A DNA stretch of 47,944 nt from a virus: the IMG/VR virus record IMGVR_UViG_3300005471_000006, positions 1-47,944 of that record; one strand, given 5' to 3'. Shown here piece by piece: positions 21,684 to 30,901 of the stretch (position 1 is the stretch's first letter; each line of letters opens with the position of its first letter). Below the pieces are notes generated by a model. That model was not told where the DNA came from. It made no database searches and saw only the letters and a program-made list of their open reading frames with translations. The translations under genes and the position numbers were made by a program.

Positions 21684-21865
21684 GGCTTGTTCCTCGTGTC
21701 GGGGAGCAACAGTTTCAGACACTGCACGGCGGCGCGGAAGTCCTCGTCGCACTCGGCCGGCCGCTCGCCCGCCGGGCAATCGACGTACAGCGTGAACTTC
21801 GTCCGCACGCTGCGCCGCGAGGCGGCGTGGTCGTGGTGCTCGGGGGGCTTGCGCTTGCCGACCAT
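21680..21865 (-). CDS. Hypothetical small protein (61 aa)
   Basis: ATG 21865. Basic, His-rich start (MVGKRKPPEHHDHAASRRS), then TLYVDCPAGERPAECDEDF with paired cysteines and a helical tail. It shares the CPAG motif and Cys spacing style with the 58-aa protein encoded just upstream (21869-22045), so the two may be related. Confidence 0.6.
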   Translation of the reverse strand: MVGKRKPPEHHDHAASRRSVRTKFTLYVDCPAGERPAECDEDFRAAVQCLKLLLPDTRNKP

Positions 21866-21868
21866 CGC

Positions 21869-22045
21869 TCAGTCCGGCGGGTGGAGTTCCTTCAGCGTGA
21901 CCACGTCGTCGTTGAACGTCTCCTCGCAATCGTCCATGCAGGCTTGGTGTCCGGCGCCTGCCGGGCAGTTGCAGGTGACGCTGTATCCGTACCGCTTGCC
22001 GCCGCTGATCCAGGTCGCACGAAAGTCTGGGGGATCTTCAGGCAT
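21869..22045 (-). CDS. Small Cys-rich protein (58 aa)
   Basis: Short frame starting at ATG 22045 with a strong GGAGGT ribosome-binding site 6 nt upstream. It begins MPEDPPDFRATWISGGKRY and contains TCNCPAGAGHQACMDDCEE, five cysteines and a CPAG motif. Possibly disulfide-bonded or metal-binding. Three bases separate it from the gene before and after, filling the only gap in this cassette. Confidence 0.65.
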   Translation of the reverse strand: MPEDPPDFRATWISGGKRYGYSVTCNCPAGAGHQACMDDCEETFNDDVVTLKELHPPD

Positions 22046-22048
22046 GAC

Positions 22049-22360
22049 TTACCTCCGGGGATGTTCCCTCTCGCGCTCCGCCACATCGGAGTCGAAGCGT
22101 GAGAAGAAGATGTCTCGCGGTTCGTTCACTTCGCTGGTGGCCTCGACGTGGACGTTCTCGCCGTCGCGGCAGATCCAGTCCACCCAGATCGTGCGCGTGG
22201 CGCGCGTGGCGTCGCGCTGCACGATGTCGCGGATCTCGTCCTGCCCGCTCTTGATCGAGAGCATCCCGACGTACCCGAGGGCTAGCATGCACGCGCAGAT
22301 GACAGCCGCCGCCGTTGCCGGCTGCACCCTGCCGCGCGGGCGATCATTGCCTTCCGTCAT
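22049..22360 (-). CDS. Single-span membrane protein (103 aa)
   Basis: ATG 22360 overlaps the preceding stop. A span AAAVICACMLALGYVGML (about residues 17-34) follows a basic N-terminus (type II topology), then a charged soluble part (DEIRDIVQRDATRATRTIW...). Topology fits an inner-membrane spanin-like or holin-accessory protein, although it lacks a typical long coiled coil. Confidence 0.62.
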   Translation of the reverse strand: MTEGNDRPRGRVQPATAAAVICACMLALGYVGMLSIKSGQDEIRDIVQRDATRATRTIWVDWICRDGENVHVEATSEVNEPRDIFFSRFDSDVAEREREHPRR

Positions 22361-22746
22361 CGACCTGTTCCGTCACCGGCAGTCACCCGGCTTGCCGGCG
22401 GCCACGGGGGCACTTGGATTGTGGGGTTGAGGCGCGAGAAGTCCGACCAGAAACGCCCGATCTCCGACCACAGGAAGCGCATGTCCGTGCCGGTCCAGCG
22501 GTCGGCGAGAGACGCGTTCACGTCGTAGCGCATGGCGCGCATGTCGTCGGCCACCTGCGTGAGCTTGTCGGTGGCCTTGACGACGGCGGCCTCGTTGGTC
22601 TCCAGCCGCGCGGCAATCTCGTGCTGCCCCGACGTGACGCTGAAGTAGATCCCGGCCGCCGAGACAGCCATCACCGCCACGCCGGCCAGCACGGCCCACG
22701 AGAACCATTGGCGGCCTCCCTTGACGAGAATGTCGGAGTCACCCAT
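22357..22746 (-). CDS. Single-span membrane protein with coiled coil (129 aa)
   Basis: Starts MGDSDILVKGGRQWFSWAVL. The span SWAVLAGVAVMAVSAAGIYF (about residues 16-35) is followed by a helical/coiled-coil periplasmic part (HEIAARLETNEAAVVKATDK) and an aromatic, Pro-rich end. This N-in, C-out rod is the layout expected of an i-spanin. Paired with the next gene it could form part of the lysis cassette; homology is not shown. Confidence 0.62.
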   Translation of the reverse strand: MGDSDILVKGGRQWFSWAVLAGVAVMAVSAAGIYFSVTSGQHEIAARLETNEAAVVKATDKLTQVADDMRAMRYDVNASLADRWTGTDMRFLWSEIGRFWSDFSRLNPTIQVPPWPPASRVTAGDGTGR

Positions 22747-22791
22747 GTCTACAGCGCGCGGGGCGCCCTCCACCGGACGTGGATTTCTTGA

Positions 22792-23439
22792 TTACTCAAG
22801 ATCGCACTCGATCTCGACCCACATCGCGGCCGGCGCGAACAGCGGCGTGGTGCCGGCCGGCGACACGACGGCGAGCGCGAGGCCGCACAGCGGCGGGACC
22901 AGCACCGATCCGCCGAGCAGGCGGTTTTCGAGGAACGTGGACGAGGCGAAGGCCGTCACGTTCGGGCCGGGGTTGCTCGCCAGCGTGAACCAGTTGGGCG
23001 CGGCCGGAGCCGTCACGGTCACGGACGCCTTGAGGATCGTGGCCGAGGCGCCCGAGCCGATGGACGCGCTGGAGATCGACGAGCCCGTGTACGTCGCGCC
23101 GACCGACGCCGGGAGCGTGAACAGCGCGGCGAGCAGGATGCCGCCGACACCGGGCGTGCCCGACGTGAGGTACATGGCGACCTGCTCCATGGCGAGCGTG
23201 CGGGTCGTGGACGGGTTCCAGATGACCCACTGCGCGCCCGTAGTCGGAAGCGCCTGCACGGGCGCGATGCCGGTGATGGCGGCCGAGTTGCCGAGGATGA
23301 AGCGGCGGCCGGCGCGGCTCATCTCGAAGTTGGGCGGCTCGACCTGCGCGCCCGCGACGGAGCCGAGAGCGGTCGCGCGCTGGCTGACCTGCCCGCTCTG
23401 CTTGGTGGTGAACTTGCCTGCGACGTTTTCGGAGAGCAT
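22792..23439 (-). CDS. Probable virion protein, beta-rich (215 aa)
   Basis: Rich in Ala, Gly, Ser, Thr and Val with alternating patterns (GASATILKASVTVTAPAAPN), typical of beta-sandwich virion or fibre proteins. N-terminus MLSENVAGKFTTKQSGQVSQ, C-terminus AAMWVEIECDLE. No enzyme motif. It lies downstream of the ejection proteins, where phages often encode fibres or receptor-binding parts. Confidence 0.65.
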   Translation of the reverse strand: MLSENVAGKFTTKQSGQVSQRATALGSVAGAQVEPPNFEMSRAGRRFILGNSAAITGIAPVQALPTTGAQWVIWNPSTTRTLAMEQVAMYLTSGTPGVGGILLAALFTLPASVGATYTGSSISSASIGSGASATILKASVTVTAPAAPNWFTLASNPGPNVTAFASSTFLENRLLGGSVLVPPLCGLALAVVSPAGTTPLFAPAAMWVEIECDLE

Positions 23440-23475
23440 CGGACTACCTCAGGGTTGGGTGGATTGTAGGACGGC

Positions 23476-24066
23476 TCACGAGCTGAACCGATAGTAAAGA
23501 GCCGGAATCGGCAGGGCCTGAATCATGGCCCCGCCCGCCGTGAACGTGGCCGGCAGCGCCGCGAAGGCGTAGGCGACGGAGAGGCCCACGTTGAGCGTCG
23601 CGCCGAAGGTGTTGTCCGCGCCGAGCAGATGGGTCGTGTTCGGCACGTTGAGGCCGCGGATGGTGGACGCCACGTCGCTCACCATCGCGATCCAGTAGAG
23701 CCGGCCGGGCACGAGGCTGGCCGAGATCGTGGCCGTTTTCACGGCGGCGCTGTTGGCGATGGCGCCCGTGTCCGTGCCGCTCACCAGCGACGACGGGTAG
23801 ATGTTGCTATCCGACGTGCTGTTGTAGAGCCCGATCCTGGTGCTGCCGGCGACGCTGACCGTGATGACGTAGCCGAGCCGGTCCAGCGTGCCGCCGCGCT
23901 TGGGCGCGATGAACGGCATGGCGCGCATGACGTTCGCGGTGGGTGCGCCAGTCGTGGGCGCAAACTGGTTGGAACAGTTGGCGATGTACCAGATTTCGAG
24001 GCTCGCGCCGCCGATGTGCGCGAAGTCCGAGATGCTGCCGCCGACGGGTCTACCGACGTTGCTCAT
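23476..24066 (-). CDS. Probable virion surface protein, beta-rich (196 aa)
   Basis: ATG 24066 overlaps the stop of the preceding gene. Composition and patterns (LDRLGYVITVSVAGSTRIGLYN, GRLYWIAMVSD) resemble beta-sandwich domains of tail fibres or carbohydrate-binding modules: one compact jelly-roll-like domain of about 150 residues. It may contact the host surface. Family not recognised. Confidence 0.65.
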   Translation of the reverse strand: MSNVGRPVGGSISDFAHIGGASLEIWYIANCSNQFAPTTGAPTANVMRAMPFIAPKRGGTLDRLGYVITVSVAGSTRIGLYNSTSDSNIYPSSLVSGTDTGAIANSAAVKTATISASLVPGRLYWIAMVSDVASTIRGLNVPNTTHLLGADNTFGATLNVGLSVAYAFAALPATFTAGGAMIQALPIPALYYRFSS

Positions 24067-24908
24067 GTGACCGCGTTCACAAAGACCGAGCCGGAGAGCG
24101 GCGCGATGCCGGCGTGCTTGATCCACAGGCTGCGCGTCTCGACCAAGTTGGCCTCGCGCAGCGGCACGTCCCATGAGGAGTAGGCCGGCACGTAGCCGTG
24201 CGCGTTGCCGCCGTCCGCGCTGTAGATGACGGCTTGGTCGGTGGCGTTGAGGACGGTGATGATCTTGGCCGGCGCGGTGAGCGCCAGCACGAGCGTGAAC
24301 GTGGACGCGACCGAGCCGAATGCGAGCGTGCCAGCGCCGTAGCCGCACTGGACCGCATCCGGCAAGCTAACGCGCCCCTGCACCGTGACCGGCACGCCCT
24401 TGTCCACGCCCTCGATGGGCAGGCCGCCCTTGCCGCCCAGCTTGTCCGGCAACTGGTCGCTGTACGTCTTGGCCTTGCCGCTGACGGCGACGGTGCCGCT
24501 GATCTGCGGCGTGCCGGCCAGCGCGACGACGCCCGTGATGGCCGGCATGCTCGTCACGCCCACGGACGCGCCGGCAGCGAGTGCGACGGGATCGGTGAGC
24601 CCGACCTTGCCCATGACGGTGACGGGCACGCCGCGATCCACGCCCTCGATCTGCATGCCGCCGCCCGGGCCGAGGGTGGCCGGCAACTGCTCACTGCTGA
24701 CCGTGTTGCCCACGTCCTCCGTCAGCGTCACCGGAACCGGCTCGCCCGTGGACGAGCCCTCGATCACGATGCCGGACCCCCGCCCGCGCGCCGTGTCGAT
24801 GCGCTCCGTCGCCTCGGCCGTCCGGCGCGTGTTCCGCTCGATCGGGTCGAAGCGGTTGCGCCAGAACTCCATCGCCTTCTTCGTGAACTGGAGGAGGGAG
24901 TTGGTCAT
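24063..24908 (-). CDS. Probable fibre/decoration protein with internal repeats (281 aa)
   Basis: ATG 24908 overlaps the stop of the giant ejection protein. The helical N-terminus (MTNSLLQFTKKAMEFWRN) may attach to the virion. The middle contains two diverged copies of IEGVDxGVPVTVxGxV with preceding QLPxxLG (encoded at 24615-24689 and 24381-24454), and a third partial copy EPVPVTL. The C-terminal ~100 residues form a beta domain (TLVLALTAPAKIITVLNATDQ). The build resembles baseplate or fibre proteins. Confidence 0.66.
   Translation of the reverse strand: MTNSLLQFTKKAMEFWRNRFDPIERNTRRTAEATERIDTARGRGSGIVIEGSSTGEPVPVTLTEDVGNTVSSEQLPATLGPGGGMQIEGVDRGVPVTVMGKVGLTDPVALAAGASVGVTSMPAITGVVALAGTPQISGTVAVSGKAKTYSDQLPDKLGGKGGLPIEGVDKGVPVTVQGRVSLPDAVQCGYGAGTLAFGSVASTFTLVLALTAPAKIITVLNATDQAVIYSADGGNAHGYVPAYSSWDVPLREANLVETRSLWIKHAGIAPLSGSVFVNAVT
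24381..24454. repeat. Imperfect repeat, copy A (pair with 24615-24689)
   Basis: About 74 bp coding for QLPDKLGGKGGLPIEGVDKG and following residues is closely similar to 24615-24689, which encodes QLPATLGPGGGMQIEGVDRG. The similarity is both nucleotide and protein level, indicating internal duplication within the fibre-like gene. Confidence 0.6.
24615..24689. repeat. Imperfect repeat, copy B (pair with 24381-24454)
   Basis: Second copy of the duplicated module in the fibre-like gene. Shared blocks include CACGCCCTCGAT and GGCAACTG. Divergence is mostly in the linker around Gly-rich residues. Confidence 0.6.
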
Positions 24909-27900
24909 CGGATGCGCCTCGGCGGGCCGGTCACGATCGCCGCCGGACTTGCGCGGCCCTCCATCGCGCGCTCCAAGCCGCGCCACATCTCGATCGCCTG
25001 CGCCGTGGGCAGCCACGCGACCGTGCCGACGAGCGACGTCATCGCCTGCAAGTCGCGCTCGCTGATCTGCCCATCGTCGATGCCACGGACCGCGTGCCCG
25101 AAGTCACCGATCACCGACAGGCTGCCGGGCCCGCCGTAGTTGTCGTACCGCGCTGCCGCCACAAGGTCGCGCGCCCACGCCACGCCGCCCGCGAGGTTCG
25201 CCGCCGCGTCCTTCGCCGTGGACCACCAGAACGGATCGGTATTGTCGTCGTCGCGGACGAAGCGGTTGTACGCCTGCTGCACGGCCGCCGGCACGCCGAA
25301 CAGGATCACGGCCGTCGCGCCCAGCCGCACGAGGCCGGCCGCGCTCTTGTCGGTCATGTTCGCGCGGCGCACGCCGAGGTTGATCGTGCGATTGAGGAAG
25401 CCCATGAACAGGGTCATGTACTTGTGGTCGCGCATGATCGCCGGCACGTCGGCGGGGAAGCCCGATCCCTGATAGTCCTTGACCGCCTGCTCCGCGATGC
25501 GGACGGCGTCCACGGCGGAGTGCCCCTCGGCCAGCGCCTTGCGCTTGGCGACGCGGTAGGTCGGCAGGTCCACCCACAACTGGACCGCCGCCATCGGCAT
25601 CATCGGCAACTCGCGCAGCTTGCCGGTGTCGAATCGCTTGTTGAGCGTGGCGCGGATGTCGATCTGCTCGCGGCTGGCGGCCACGCCGCGCGTCTCCATC
25701 GTTGACGACTCGGCCCACATCTCGCGCACGGCGGCACCGAAGCCGGACGGGTCGAGCGAGAGTTGCGCGGCTTCCTTCAGGACTTCGGGGCCCAGCCCCT
25801 CGACGCTGTTGGCGAGGCCGGTTGCGTTGAGCACCTGCGTCCCGACCTTGAAGCCGAGCTTGGCGATGATCGTGCCGGTGCGGAGGTAGTTGGCGAGTTG
25901 CTCGCCGCTGGACTGGCGCTTGAGGTGCCCGCCCGCGAGCGCGGCCATCGCGTCCTTGAACTGGTCGTAGACTTCCTGCCCGTGGCGCTCAATGATGGCC
26001 TTCTGCACGGCGCTCTGGCGCAGGACGTAGTTGATGTCGTACAGCCGCTCGGTCAGAGCCAGCGCCGTCGCGGCCTCGCCAGCGCCCTCCATGACGACGC
26101 CGAAGTCGTAGCGAAGCTCCCGCGTCACGTTCTGCTGCCGCTCGAATCGAGCGCCGAGACGGACCGTGGAGCGGACGGCGGCGCCGCGCGCTAGGTCGCC
26201 AGCGATCTCCTCAACCGTCTGCTGGGCCGCGCGCTCACCGAAGTGCTTGATCTTGGAGTAGCCGCCCGACAGGTCCAGCGTCTCGCCGGCATCGGTCGTG
26301 ATCGTGAACGGCAGCGCCTCGACCTTCGGCGGGACCACGCCGTAGTTGCGCTGCATGTGGTCCTTCAACTCGGGCCACGACTCGTTGCTGAACCGCCACG
26401 TCTCGTTCAGCCAGTGCGCGTCGGCGGCCGTCATCGTGCGCTTGATGGCGTCGATCTCGGACTCGCTGAACGTGTTGCGGTTCTGCTGCCGGCCGCTCTC
26501 GTGCCCTTCGTACAGCACGACCATCAAGCGGTTCTCGTGCGACAGCGGGCGCGAGACGCCCTTCACGGGCTGCTTGCTGCCCATCGTGGCCTTCTCGCGC
26601 GCGCTGAACTCCGCGAAGGCCGGCTTCCACGACTTGTTCATCGCCACGCGGCGCTGCTCAAGATCGGCCTCGCCTTCGTTGCGCGGGAACAGGATGGCCT
26701 TCGCCAGCGGCCCGCCAGGCCCGCCGTCGATCTCGAACACGTAGCGGTCGATGGGCGAATGCTCGGCGGCGAACTTCTGCGGCCACGTCGGCTTGCCTTG
26801 GAACTCGCGGTCCGGCTTCGGGTGGCTGGCCTCGACCTGCGCCGTGACGGTCGCGGCGCGGTCCAGCAGGTTGTCCGTCGCGCCCTTCGCGTGCGCGTTG
26901 CTGCGGTCGCGGCCGATCTCGTACATGGACTCAACCGAGACGCGGAGGTCGTGGAGTTGGTCGCCGGTGAGCTTGGTCCAGTCGTTCGCGCGCTCGGCCT
27001 TGATCCACTCGGCCACGAAGGGGATGAACACGTTGCCGTCCGTGCCGGCTTGCTTTTCGAGGTCCGCGAGCCAGTCGGCAATCGGCTTGGTCTCGGCCGC
27101 CTCGTCGGGCCGGATGGAGCCGAGTCCGAAGCGCGCGGCGAGCATGTTGACCTGATTGCGCCACTCGCCGCCGGCCTTGCCGAGCGCAACCTGCCGGCCC
27201 TCGGACCGCGGGGCGATGATGGCGCGCGTGTCCTTACCCGCCTGCGTCACCGTGCGGACCGCCTCGCGGTGGATCTCGCTTTGCACGAGCGCGTTGCCGA
27301 GCGCCTGCGCGGCCTCAAGGTGGTCGCCAACGCGCGCGCGGTCGCGTGCCATGGTGCGGGCCTTGCGCTCGGCCTGCCGGTACTTGTACGGCTTGATCTC
27401 GCCCACGGGCATGGCTGCGATCTTGTCGTCGGCGACGGTGCGGGCCTCGGCCTGCGTGGGGATGGCGTCGTAGGCGGCGCGGCGCTGGGCCTCCTCGGCG
27501 GCGGCCTTGACCTTCTCGGCGCCCACGGCTGCCTTGACCGCCGGCTGCGCCTTGCGGTCCAGCCCCTTGAGCGCCTTGATCTCCGCTTCCGTGATCTTGC
27601 CGCGATCCGTCTCGGCCACGGCGCGGCGGGCCTCGGCGCGCTTGCGCTCGGGGTCGAGGTAGAGGTCGGGGTGCTCGGTCGCGAGCCGGCGGCGCGCGGC
27701 AGCGTCGATGACTTCCTCGCGTCCGGCGGTGAGCGTGTTGAGCAAGTCGCCCGCGGACGGGAAGCCGAACACCTCGGCGGCGGCCTGCGCGGACAGGCCC
27801 TCGTCGGCCACGACGCCGGACTTCTCCAGCGCGGCGACGGTGTCCTTGTCGTACTCCGCGGCCAGCGTGGCGCGGTCGAGCTTGATGTCATCGTGCAACC

Positions 27901-30900
27901 GCGCCCACGCGACGCCGGCCGGCGACTCGTCATAGCGGCGGGCTTCCTCGGCGGTGAGGTTGGCCAGCGTGGCGGCCTTGCGCTCGCGCTGCTCGCTCTT
28001 GAGGTCGGCCATGACCTTGCGGGTCATCTTCTCGCGCGCCGCGTCGCCGGCCTCCGCGATGAGCTTCTGGTTCGCGTCCCACAGCGCGAGCGCGGCGTGG
28101 TCGTTCTTCGTCTCGGCTGCGACTTCCTCGCGCGTCATCACGGGCTGCCCGCCGTGCTCCGCTTCGGCGGCGGCGATCTCCGCGTCGGTGGCGAGCATGC
28201 GGTCGAAGACATCGCGCAACTCGGGATTGAGCTTGTCCACGCCGATGTGCGCGCGGATCGCCTCGTATACGCGGAGCATGATGTCGCGCATCGTCGCGAA
28301 GGCGCGCCGCAGCGCGGGACTCGGCGCCTCACCCTTGAACAGGTAGGCGACGAAGGCGTCCGCGATGTCCTCGTGCCGCCCGATAGTCAGGTCTGAGGCA
28401 TACTTGTCAGCGCCCGTCGCCTGCTTCAGGTCGGCCCACATTTGGCGCAGCCCTTCGGGGGCCTCCTTGTCAGCAGCGAGTGTGCGGATGACATCGACCA
28501 TCCAGTGAGCCGACTCGTGCAGCGCCGTTGTCGCGTTCGCCGTCTCGAACATGTGGGCCACGCGGTGCAGGAGCGAATAGGCCCCATGCTCGCCCTGCCG
28601 CATCGCGCCGGCGGGCGCCGCCGACTTGGCAAACCTCACCATGAGCGCGTCCCACTTCGCCGCCGGCACCTCGGGGAAGCGGGCCTTCATCGTCTGCACG
28701 AAGCCGGACAGGATGCGGGCGACGGCGCGGGCTTCCTTGGCCGGCCGGCCGGCTGACCTGACCGCAGCTTCCAGCTTGGCCGTCAGCTTCGCCGTCTCGG
28801 TCTGGCTGCCGGCCTGCCGGTCGCGGATGTCGGCCAGCTCGCGTAGCGTCGCCGCGGTGCCGGCGGGGTCGCGGGCGGCGGACTGAGCAAGCGGCTCGGT
28901 GATGGCAGCGAGGACAGGTGCGCTACCACCACCGGCCGGCGCGTTGGGCGCTCCAGTCGCCCTCTCGGGCGGCGGGCTCAGGATACCCCGCACCGCCTCC
29001 GCAGCGGGAGCCGCTTCCTTGCCCAGCAGCCGCCCGACCACGCCGGGGGCGGCGGGGGCGGCCTCGATGGCGTCGGCAACGGCGCGGAGGGTGTCGCCGG
29101 GCTGTGACCCAGCGGTGATTTTCTGATCATTCTCCGATGATCCCGGCTTCGCTTCCTCAGCCGGCGCCGCTTCACCCTCCGGGCGCGCCGCCTGAAACAG
29201 CAGGTCCGCCCCCTCGGGCACGCCGAGCTTGGCGGTCAGCACGGCCGCCCGAGACTCGTCCTCCGCCGCCTGCACGGGGTCCGGCTCGGCCACCGGCTCG
29301 GCAGCCGCGGCTTCCTCAGCCGCCTTCTGGCGGGCCTTGGCCGACTCCTGCGCCTCGGTCAGCGTCAGCCCGCCCGGCCGGACCGTCGCGTGCTCCAGTA
29401 GGGCGTCCGCGATGGGGTCGTCCGGCAGGACCGCCATGGCCCGCTCGTACGGCACCTCCACCACGCCCGTCCGTGCGGCCTCCTCGTAGGCTCTGCGGCC
29501 TCCGGACAGCCGCTCGGCCTCCACGGCCGGCACGCGCCCGGCGCCCACCACAGCCGCGTCAAAGCCCTCCCGGTTGATGTAGACCGTCGGCACCTCGGCG
29601 CCCTCGGCCTGCGAGCGGACCAGCGCCTCGAACCGCTCCTGGTTCCGCGTCCGTACCTTGGTCTCGCCGGCCGCCTTGACGGCCTCGGTCAGTTGGGCGT
29701 GGTCGGCCACGGCCAGCACCTCGGCCATGCGGGCCTCGTGCTCCACGAACCGGGCCGCCTCGGCGTGCTGGGCCGCCCCGACCGCCCCGTGGACCACGAA
29801 CGGCAGCGCCGCGCCGGCCGCACCGGCGATCTCGGACCCGATCTCGGCCCCCGTCGGCAGCTTGCCCGTGGCCGTGGCCGTCCCGGCGAGGTTCGCCGCC
29901 GCCATGGCGCCAGTCTGGACGGCCATCTCCTTGGCCGCCGCGCCGACCGTCACGCCGCCGGCCTTCTCGAACGCCGCCCCCGGCGGGAACAGCCCTTGCA
30001 GCGCCATGAGGACGCCCGCGTTGACCGCGCCGCCCTTGAAGGCCGCCGCCCGGACGCGGGCCACCTTCTCGGGGTCGCGGAGGAACGCCGCCACAGCCTT
30101 GGGGTCGGTCAGGTCCACTTCGGACCCCAGCAGGCTGCTCGCCAGCCCGCCCGCGCTCGTGATCCCCAGCCCCGTGAACAGGCCCAGCCGGGCCCCAACC
30201 ACCGCCGCGTGCGCCTCGACCAGCCCGCCCGCCGTCCCGAACACCGGCGCCAGCGGGCCCGAGACGGCCGCCAGCCCCTCCAGTGTGCCGGCCAGCGGCG
30301 CCCCCGCCGCGGCGCCCGTCGCCCCGCCAGCGAACGAGCCCGCGATGGCCGGCGCGATGCCGACCAGCCCGCGCGTCGCGTCGAAGGCGTAGCCCTTGAT
30401 GCCCTCCGGCCGCAGCCCGCCCACGGCACGGCGGGCCTTCTCGGCGGTCGTGATCCCGTCCGCCGCCCAGTCCGGCGGCTGGTTGAGCACGATGGCCGCC
30501 AGCACGCGCGTGCCCACGTCGGCATCCATCACGCCCGCAGCGATGCCGGGCCCGAGGATCGCTTGGCGGGCTTCCTTGTGCCCGCCGATGGCCCGCTCGA
30601 CCGCCGCGAGCCGGCTCACGTCGTCGTGCGCGATGGCCGCGTTGTGCGGGTCGGTGAGCCACGCCGGCAGGTGCCGCGTCTGGCGCAGCGCCACGTCGGC
30701 GCCGTTGGCCACGTCCGTCGCCTGCTGCGGGCGGGCCCGGAGCGCAGCCGCGGCGGCTTCCGGAGCGGTGCCGAGCTTGTCGGCCAGCTTGAGCGCGGTC
30801 GCGTGCTGGTCGGGGTTCGTGGTCCCCATGACGCCGATGGCCGCGCTCGCACGGGCGCGCGCGATGGCCAGCGGATCGTCGATGTTGTCAGTGCCCGGCA

Positions 30901-30901
30901 T
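24905..30901 (-). CDS. Giant internal virion/ejection protein, T7 gp16-like position, with HExxH motif (1998 aa)
   Basis: Third of three consecutive genes that match the T7 internal core order (gp14, gp15, gp16). Likely released into the cell at infection. The N-terminal ~330 residues include long Gly/Ala-rich hydrophobic segments (FAGGATGAAAGAPLAG and others) that could cross membranes. Around residues 525-720 there is an Ala/Pro/Glu-rich linker. LHESAHWMVDVI at residues 794-805 gives an HExxH zinc-protease motif (H795, E796, H799). Long charged coiled coils follow to about 1300, then a segment with SRPLSHENRLMVVL and EGHESGRQQNRNTFS, and a conserved-looking helical C-terminus. This resembles large polyvalent proteins of phages. 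No lytic transglycosylase motif was identified. ATG 30901 overlaps the preceding stop by 14 bp. Confidence 0.78.
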   Translation of the reverse strand: MPGTDNIDDPLAIARARASAAIGVMGTTNPDQHATALKLADKLGTAPEAAAAALRARPQQATDVANGADVALRQTRHLPAWLTDPHNAAIAHDDVSRLAAVERAIGGHKEARQAILGPGIAAGVMDADVGTRVLAAIVLNQPPDWAADGITTAEKARRAVGGLRPEGIKGYAFDATRGLVGIAPAIAGSFAGGATGAAAGAPLAGTLEGLAAVSGPLAPVFGTAGGLVEAHAAVVGARLGLFTGLGITSAGGLASSLLGSEVDLTDPKAVAAFLRDPEKVARVRAAAFKGGAVNAGVLMALQGLFPPGAAFEKAGGVTVGAAAKEMAVQTGAMAAANLAGTATATGKLPTGAEIGSEIAGAAGAALPFVVHGAVGAAQHAEAARFVEHEARMAEVLAVADHAQLTEAVKAAGETKVRTRNQERFEALVRSQAEGAEVPTVYINREGFDAAVVGAGRVPAVEAERLSGGRRAYEEAARTGVVEVPYERAMAVLPDDPIADALLEHATVRPGGLTLTEAQESAKARQKAAEEAAAAEPVAEPDPVQAAEDESRAAVLTAKLGVPEGADLLFQAARPEGEAAPAEEAKPGSSENDQKITAGSQPGDTLRAVADAIEAAPAAPGVVGRLLGKEAAPAAEAVRGILSPPPERATGAPNAPAGGGSAPVLAAITEPLAQSAARDPAGTAATLRELADIRDRQAGSQTETAKLTAKLEAAVRSAGRPAKEARAVARILSGFVQTMKARFPEVPAAKWDALMVRFAKSAAPAGAMRQGEHGAYSLLHRVAHMFETANATTALHESAHWMVDVIRTLAADKEAPEGLRQMWADLKQATGADKYASDLTIGRHEDIADAFVAYLFKGEAPSPALRRAFATMRDIMLRVYEAIRAHIGVDKLNPELRDVFDRMLATDAEIAAAEAEHGGQPVMTREEVAAETKNDHAALALWDANQKLIAEAGDAAREKMTRKVMADLKSEQRERKAATLANLTAEEARRYDESPAGVAWARLHDDIKLDRATLAAEYDKDTVAALEKSGVVADEGLSAQAAAEVFGFPSAGDLLNTLTAGREEVIDAAARRRLATEHPDLYLDPERKRAEARRAVAETDRGKITEAEIKALKGLDRKAQPAVKAAVGAEKVKAAAEEAQRRAAYDAIPTQAEARTVADDKIAAMPVGEIKPYKYRQAERKARTMARDRARVGDHLEAAQALGNALVQSEIHREAVRTVTQAGKDTRAIIAPRSEGRQVALGKAGGEWRNQVNMLAARFGLGSIRPDEAAETKPIADWLADLEKQAGTDGNVFIPFVAEWIKAERANDWTKLTGDQLHDLRVSVESMYEIGRDRSNAHAKGATDNLLDRAATVTAQVEASHPKPDREFQGKPTWPQKFAAEHSPIDRYVFEIDGGPGGPLAKAILFPRNEGEADLEQRRVAMNKSWKPAFAEFSAREKATMGSKQPVKGVSRPLSHENRLMVVLYEGHESGRQQNRNTFSESEIDAIKRTMTAADAHWLNETWRFSNESWPELKDHMQRNYGVVPPKVEALPFTITTDAGETLDLSGGYSKIKHFGERAAQQTVEEIAGDLARGAAVRSTVRLGARFERQQNVTRELRYDFGVVMEGAGEAATALALTERLYDINYVLRQSAVQKAIIERHGQEVYDQFKDAMAALAGGHLKRQSSGEQLANYLRTGTIIAKLGFKVGTQVLNATGLANSVEGLGPEVLKEAAQLSLDPSGFGAAVREMWAESSTMETRGVAASREQIDIRATLNKRFDTGKLRELPMMPMAAVQLWVDLPTYRVAKRKALAEGHSAVDAVRIAEQAVKDYQGSGFPADVPAIMRDHKYMTLFMGFLNRTINLGVRRANMTDKSAAGLVRLGATAVILFGVPAAVQQAYNRFVRDDDNTDPFWWSTAKDAAANLAGGVAWARDLVAAARYDNYGGPGSLSVIGDFGHAVRGIDDGQISERDLQAMTSLVGTVAWLPTAQAIEMWRGLERAMEGRASPAAIVTGPPRRIR

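Noticed and set aside
24198-25139. Long plus-strand frames opposite the fibre and ejection genes (also 26243-28396, 29693-30931, 30396-35281, 35396-38554, 38250-40007, 43650-45563)
   Set aside because: They are antisense mirrors of well-supported minus-strand virion genes. Their products are Arg/His/Val-rich with no domain pattern, as expected for frame shadows in GC-rich DNA.
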